Assembly (NCBI GenBank): GCA_946902985.2
Contig: OX336389.2
Location: 1,012,243,441-1,012,307,440 of the forward strand
Length of the DNA stretch: 64,000 bases
Source of the DNA: Meconema thalassinum
Lineage: Eukaryota; Arthropoda; Insecta; Orthoptera; Tettigoniidae
Reading direction: 5' to 3'
Position numbers and translations under genes: made by a program. Under the pieces are notes generated by a model. The model was not told where the DNA came from and did not search any database. It saw only the letters and a list, made by a program, of their open reading frames with translations. Shown in pieces: positions 59,156-64,000 of this stretch. How positions within the stretch are numbered: the first letter of the stretch is position 1; every line of letters begins with the position of its first letter.

Positions 59156-59584
59156 CTGAGTCCCTACGTTGCATAGGGCATGAAGGTCTGTTCCGGTTAT
59201 TTCACTTATACTAGGCGACAGCGTTGATGGCCCCTGGCCACGCAGAGAGAAAGCGATGATACGAAATACAGCATTGCCTAATACGGGCGGAAGTTGCCAC
59301 AGCAACATCAAATATCACGTGCGCTCTGGCAAAGTTTTCATAGTAGGGGGATTTTCAAGCAGTTAGGATGAAGAAATAAAAATTCGGAATATTTAGAAAC
59401 AAAAATTACATTTCTACGGTGACTGGTTCGCGTCTTATGGCTAGTTAATGAACATGACGTCAGAAGATAGAATAATCTCCTTATCCCTTGTTCCATCTCC
59501 TTGGCCGGGGTGAGATGCTTAAGTTATTTATATACCCTACGGTGTACCCGTGGTGTTAAATCGAACCACGGGTGTGATGGGACA
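59156..59584. other. No gene recognised
   Basis: AT-rich to mixed sequence without supported features. Confidence 0.4.
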
Positions 59585-59805
59585 CTGAAGCGAGTCCGGA
59601 GATCGGAGGTTCGAATCCCGTGGCTATCCTGATTGTGGTTTCCCCACGTTTCCCCAGCAAATGCTGGAATAGTACCTTAGTTCAAGTCCAGGGGCACCCT
59701 GTCCTTAATACAGCTGCACTATTACAACTAGACTATTACAGAAACTCAAGTTATATCAGACAACTACACAGGGCTGATGACCAAGATGTCTCAAGCACAT
59801 TTTTT
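59585..59805 (+). mobile_element. SINE family 1 copy
   Basis: GAGGTTCGAATCCCGTGGC, ATTGTGGTTTCCCCACG, CCAGCAAATGCTGGAATAGTACC, AGTCCAGGGGCACCCTGTCC, TATCAGACAACTACACAGGG and CTGATGACCAAGATGTC in the family order. Confidence 0.75.
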
Positions 59806-60160
59806 TTTGCGTATGGCTTTTAGTGCCGGGAGTGTCCGAGGACATGTTCGGCTCGCCAGTTTTTGTAGCTGCTTCGAGGCGGACACCCAATGGGTGAGCT
59901 ACACGTACCGTCGCGTGTGGAGTGTTGTCTGGGGAGGAAAGTGTGATTGTAAGGACAAGGAGTTGGAAGATAGTTGCTGTGGCCTATAGTTAGGGACCAA
60001 CCCCGGCATTTACTTGGAAGGAAGATGGGAAAACACAGAAGACCATCTTCAAGGTTGCCGGCGGGGGGATTCGAACCACCTCGCCTCCCGGATGTGAGCG
60101 ACTGCCAGCAGTCATGCCGTAACGTCCACGGCTAACTCACCCGGTAGCACATAATATGAA
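59806..60160 (-). mobile_element. SINE family 3 copy (minus strand) with U-shaped head motifs
   Basis: Plus-strand order TGCGTATGGCTTTTAGTGCC, GGGAGTGTCCGAGGACATG, CCCCGGCATTTACTTGG, GATGGGAAAACACAGAAGAC, CATCTTCAAGGTTGCCGGCG, GGGGGGATTCGAACCACC (reverse B box) and GCCAGCAGTCATGCCG. The same family as 11600-11860. Confidence 0.75.
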
Positions 60161-60555
60161 TATTAACAACAGAAATCATAACAGTTATTTATTTTGCTGT
60201 GGCATACTTTTTCAAGAATGCCCCCTCCCCCTGGTGTAGAAGTTATTGAAGTATGACATAGCAAGCATGATAAAGGTGCAATTATGGAATAATATGCCAT
60301 AGGTGAGCTGGAGTACTGTCCACCGTCCGCTTTGTCGAGCACAGATCCCACATTGAGCTGTCAGGAATCAATTCTGTGGCTGAGGAGTGAGAAGCCGATG
60401 GTAATGCACCTCTTTAAAATGGCAAAACACTGGAAAACTTTTCATTTTATACAATATACATTTACACTACCAGGTGTCTCACGATAAACCGTCCTCGCTT
60501 CCCCCGACCCTACCCTCAACAAAGGTCTAGAAATGAAGTGTTATTGTAACATCTC
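60161..60555. mobile_element. Partial SINE family 2 copy in unannotated sequence
   Basis: 60290-60415 holds TGTCCACCGTCCGCTTTGTC, GAGCACAGATCCCACATTGAG and GGAATCAATTCTGTGGCTGA, related to the TTTTGTCCAGCACAGATCTC region of the complete copy at 34211-34544. The remainder is unrecognised. Confidence 0.5.
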
Positions 60556-60934
60556 TCAGTACAAGGAAGTGAATTGAGAGACACGCTGCAGGTTTTTTGG
60601 CGAGCAACCCCATATACATACTAAAAACAAATAAACTAAACTTACCATACATGTCTGGTTACACAGAACTGTCAGAATTGAACTTGAACTGCCGGATGTT
60701 TCTGTCACATTGATGATTATAGGCTCCATTAAGTTGTCTCTGACAAGTTCCTGGACAAGTTCCTGAAGAAAATCGTCCTCCTGTATTATGTCTGTGACGT
60801 ACACAGGCTTCCCAATCGGCAATTGTGTTGTGGTCTATCGCTTCATGAGTCAATCTTTCAGTATCGGCTATTTTAAATGTGGTGTTCTTTTCTGCAACGT
60901 AACCTTTCACTTGTGCCCATACCAACTCTATAGG
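60556..60934 (-). pseudogene. DDE_3-type transposase fossil, C-terminal part
   Basis: From the hAT target copy leftwards the minus strand encodes ELVWAQVKGYVAEKNTTFKI and ADTERLTHEAIDHNTIADWE then ACVRH; a frameshift follows and the next frame gives IQEDDFLQELVQELVRDN. This is the C-terminal region of a Tc1/IS630-related (DDE_3) protein family that is widespread in insect genomes. It continues the part at 62113-62505, from which it is separated by the hAT derivative. Confidence 0.75.
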
Positions 60935-61146
60935 TAAAGCCCTGCGCGGATGCGGATATAGTTTGCATGGCTGTGCGGATAGCAGATAAACTGCAGATAA
61001 TGTTTGGAGTAAATTTGCAGATAGTTTTTGGATTACAATCCGAACTTGTTGAATACCATTACTAGGACCCGGATGTTAAGACAAATATTTTTCTGTTATG
61101 TTCTTTTCATGGCAAATATAAGGTGATGATTTAAGCTTATATCATT

Positions 61147-61905
<759 letters not shown>

Positions 61906-62112
61906 GACATACATAGCCTAAGGGAACGACTTGCTCCTCAAATGTCTAAATGTGTTGCTTTATGCTTTATCTAATTAAAAATTATATTGTAATGCTAGTA
62001 GATTCGGATAACAAACGTGTGGATGCAGATAAAAGTCGTGCGGATGCAGGACAGATGCGGATAACAGTAGTGCGGATGCGGATAACATTTTGTTTATCCG
62101 CGCAGGGCTCTA

Positions 62113-62505
62113 TCTATAGGGTTATACTGACAGTGATAAGGCGGTAATCGTACCACCCTGTGACCTATCTGCTCAGCTATGGTGTGAAAGTTCATATATT
62201 TTTTCATTGCCCTTTGCTTTCATTACTAGCTGCAACAATTCAAGCCTTGTTTTTGTTGCGTCATGCGGTATATTGTTATTACGCATCCTCATAATGATAT
62301 CTCCCTTCCTTGTGTATGTTGTTGGAGGCTTGTCCAATACAATGGAGCGATAGCTCGCATTGTCTATTGCAATAACAGATGCAGGCTGCAGAAAAGGTAG
62401 CAGCTGCGTTAAAAACCATTCTTGGAATGTTTCCCCATTCATTTCAGTGTGGCAGTCTGATAAAGTTTTCAATTTTACCCGGAACACTAATTTACTAGAG
62501 TACAA
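62113..62505 (-). pseudogene. DDE_3-type transposase fossil, central part
   Basis: The minus strand encodes CHTEMNGETFQEWFLTQLLP, ASVIAIDNASYRSIVLDKPP (catalytic Asp in AIDNASY) and ATKTRLELLQLVMKAKG. After a frameshift near 62175 comes IAEQIGHRVVRLPPYHCQYN up to the Pro-Ile of NPIE, where the hAT derivative is inserted. N-terminal sequence upstream of 62505 is absent or decayed. Confidence 0.78.
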
Positions 62506-63034
62506 ATCCAGTCAGAGCAGAACCAGCATGACAAATACCATATTTACTGAGCTATAGGACCCCCTTGGCCTATAGTACCCCCCTTAATTTTCGAGAGCCA
62601 AAATACAACATTCTTAGAAATCGCTTATTATTGAGAGTCAAAATACAACATTCTTGGAAATTGACGAATTCTTAATTTTTTTTAAAATTATAGCTGAAAT
62701 TCATCCTCTTTTGTGACAAAAATATTTTTGTTACATTATTCAGTTATTCAGACTATATGACTGCTATTTTGCAAACATATACCGCGTACGCGGTTGGGCA
62801 GGATATCGAATTGTGTAGCTTCACCTAATATACAATAGAAGATGCCACACTATTGGACGAGTAGAAGCGCCAAGTTTATAAAATCCGGCCAATGAAAGTT
62901 ATGGTTTTATATCTTGCCTGCATTCTTTTGTTTTGTGTACAAAGATGCTTGGAAATGTTGTTTGCGGCAGCCTTCCTCTCAGTTTTATTTTAAACACATT
63001 TCATTTGTTGCAAGAACTATCGGCGATTCTTCTT
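62506..63034. other. No gene; possible DNA-transposon-like repeat start
   Basis: CTATAGGACCCCCTTGGCCT followed by TATAGTACCCCCCTTAATTTT and GAGAGCCAAAATACAACATTC, with the latter phrase repeated 45 bp later (GAGAGTCAAAATACAACATTC), suggests a repeat with internal duplication. Nothing coding. Confidence 0.4.
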
Positions 63035-64000
63035 CTTCTTCTCGTTGTCAAGGAGCCAACTAGGGTAACTAAACATTCTGAAACATTAATCGATTACATT
63101 ATTACTAACATGCCAGACGAATTAAGTAATTGCTCTGTTGTGGAAAATTTTGTATCTGACCATCGTGGCCAGGAATTAAAAATTGCATTTCCTCATGAAT
63201 CTCAATTAAATCAGTCTACATGGAAGTACACTCGAAATGTATCTAATAATAATGTAATGAAACTCACAGAAGAACTTGGTAATGTTGATTGAGGGGAAGT
63301 GAGGAATATTAGGGATGTAAATGCTGCCTGGAAAACATTCTGTTCTATTTTTAAAATTGTGCCTTAATTTATCCTGCCCATTAGTTAAAAGAATAAATAG
63401 GAATCACCATAGCACTAAAACAACAAAACTGTCTGATCTGTGCCACAGGAAAAAACAAAACATGATTGATGCTTTTGATAGCTACAAGCAAACATAAAGA
63501 TAACTATAAAAAATTTGAAGTAGAATATTATGAAGAAATAAAAAAAATTAAAGCACAATAATATGAAAATAGGATAACAAATTCTAACAACTTTGCCAAA
63601 GAAGTATGGCAAATAGCTGAAGATATTTCAGGTCTTAATAAAAGCAACACATGGGAAAATATTTCGATAAATATCAATAACAATGTTGTTAATGCACCTT
63701 TACAAGTAGTAACAGCATTTAATGATTATTTCATTCAGCCTCCCGTTAGGAACACCGTGAATGTAAACAATAATAGAGCAAAATGTAATGATCATAATGT
63801 TGTAGGATATAAATGTGGTAATAGCAGTATAAAGCAAATCACATGTAATAAGTCAATCTTCCTGAAACCAAGTACCAAAGATGAAATAAGTACGATAGTC
63901 AAAAAATAAAAAATAAACATAGTCATGGTTGGGATGGAATTTCACCCTAGTTGTTAAAACAGTGCTATGGTCCAATCCTAGACATTCTTACTGAACTGAT
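63035..64000 (+). pseudogene. LINE-E: Jockey-like element, endonuclease end and RT start, runs off the window
   Basis: KEPTRVTKHSETLIDYIITN and SVVENFVSDHRGQELKIAF are the C-terminal endonuclease motifs (TR-T..S-T-IDYI and SDH). A decayed linker follows, then STKDEIST and KNKHSHGWDGISP with LLKQCYGPILDILTEL at the right edge, the start of RT. Multiple stops. The rest lies beyond 64000. Confidence 0.75.

Overview
This is eukaryotic nuclear DNA, almost certainly from a large, repeat-rich insect genome. The evidence is one split host gene with GT-AG introns, no operons, and a dense mix of tRNA-derived SINEs, non-LTR retrotransposons, Tc1/mariner and hAT DNA transposons and a Ty3-type LTR retrotransposon. 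The abundant SINEs (tRNA-like head, then a body with a CCAGGCAAATGC-type motif) look like those I associate with orthopterans (katydid/cricket group), but I cannot search a database, so 'orthopteran' is a hunch and 'insect' a firm call.

The only convincing cellular gene is on the plus strand: three exons of an oxysterol-binding-protein-related protein of the ORP9 (OSBPL9) type at 25715-25857, 48576-48605 (a 30-nt microexon) and 55368-55527. Their reading phases fit together (1, 1, 2). The introns between them are 22.7 kb and 6.8 kb and consist almost wholly of transposons. The first and last exons lie outside the window, so most of 1-25714 and 55528-64000 is either further intron or flank.

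Layout. 1-12 kb: SINEs, a 1.2-kb terminal-inverted-repeat element (883-2077), a 678-bp element with about 200-bp inverted repeats (4534-5211), old LINE pieces and microsatellites. 12-20 kb: a broken Tc1 transposase, a tRNA-like SINE cluster, a 5'-truncated LINE with target-site duplication (13925-15350), a FLYWCH zinc-finger ORF, a full-length Tc1 element with intact transposase (16246-17710), telomere-like pentamers and a hAT derivative (18361-19219). 20-25 kb: a 2.6-kb hAT element with a decayed transposase and a short hAT MITE. 25.7-48.6 kb: ORP9 intron holding a remarkable nest. An old LINE (LINE-A) was hit by a hAT MITE, a Tc1 element with intact transposase, an RTE-like LINE, and a Jockey-like LINE (LINE-B). 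LINE-B was itself hit by a SINE and by an 8.2-kb Ty3-type LTR element. 48.6-55.4 kb: second intron with a gag fragment, another Jockey-like LINE (LINE-C), LTR-like sequence and a rearranged mariner. 55.5-64 kb: a second, near-identical Tc1 copy (56230-57694), a LINE split by a mariner derivative, SINEs, a transposase fossil split by a hAT derivative that itself carries a LINE, and the start of another LINE running off the window.

The best new observations are the precisely reconstructable nest (several target-site duplications, with reading frames restored across the insertions), a canonical -1 slippery heptamer placed exactly at the gag/pol overlap of the LTR element, a candidate primer-binding-site shift that would have lengthened its LTR, two almost identical intact Tc1 copies suggesting recent activity, and a hAT derivative that landed in the catalytic NPIE motif of another transposase. 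I found no CRISPR array, rRNA, true tRNA gene, prokaryotic gene or convincing endogenous virus gene.
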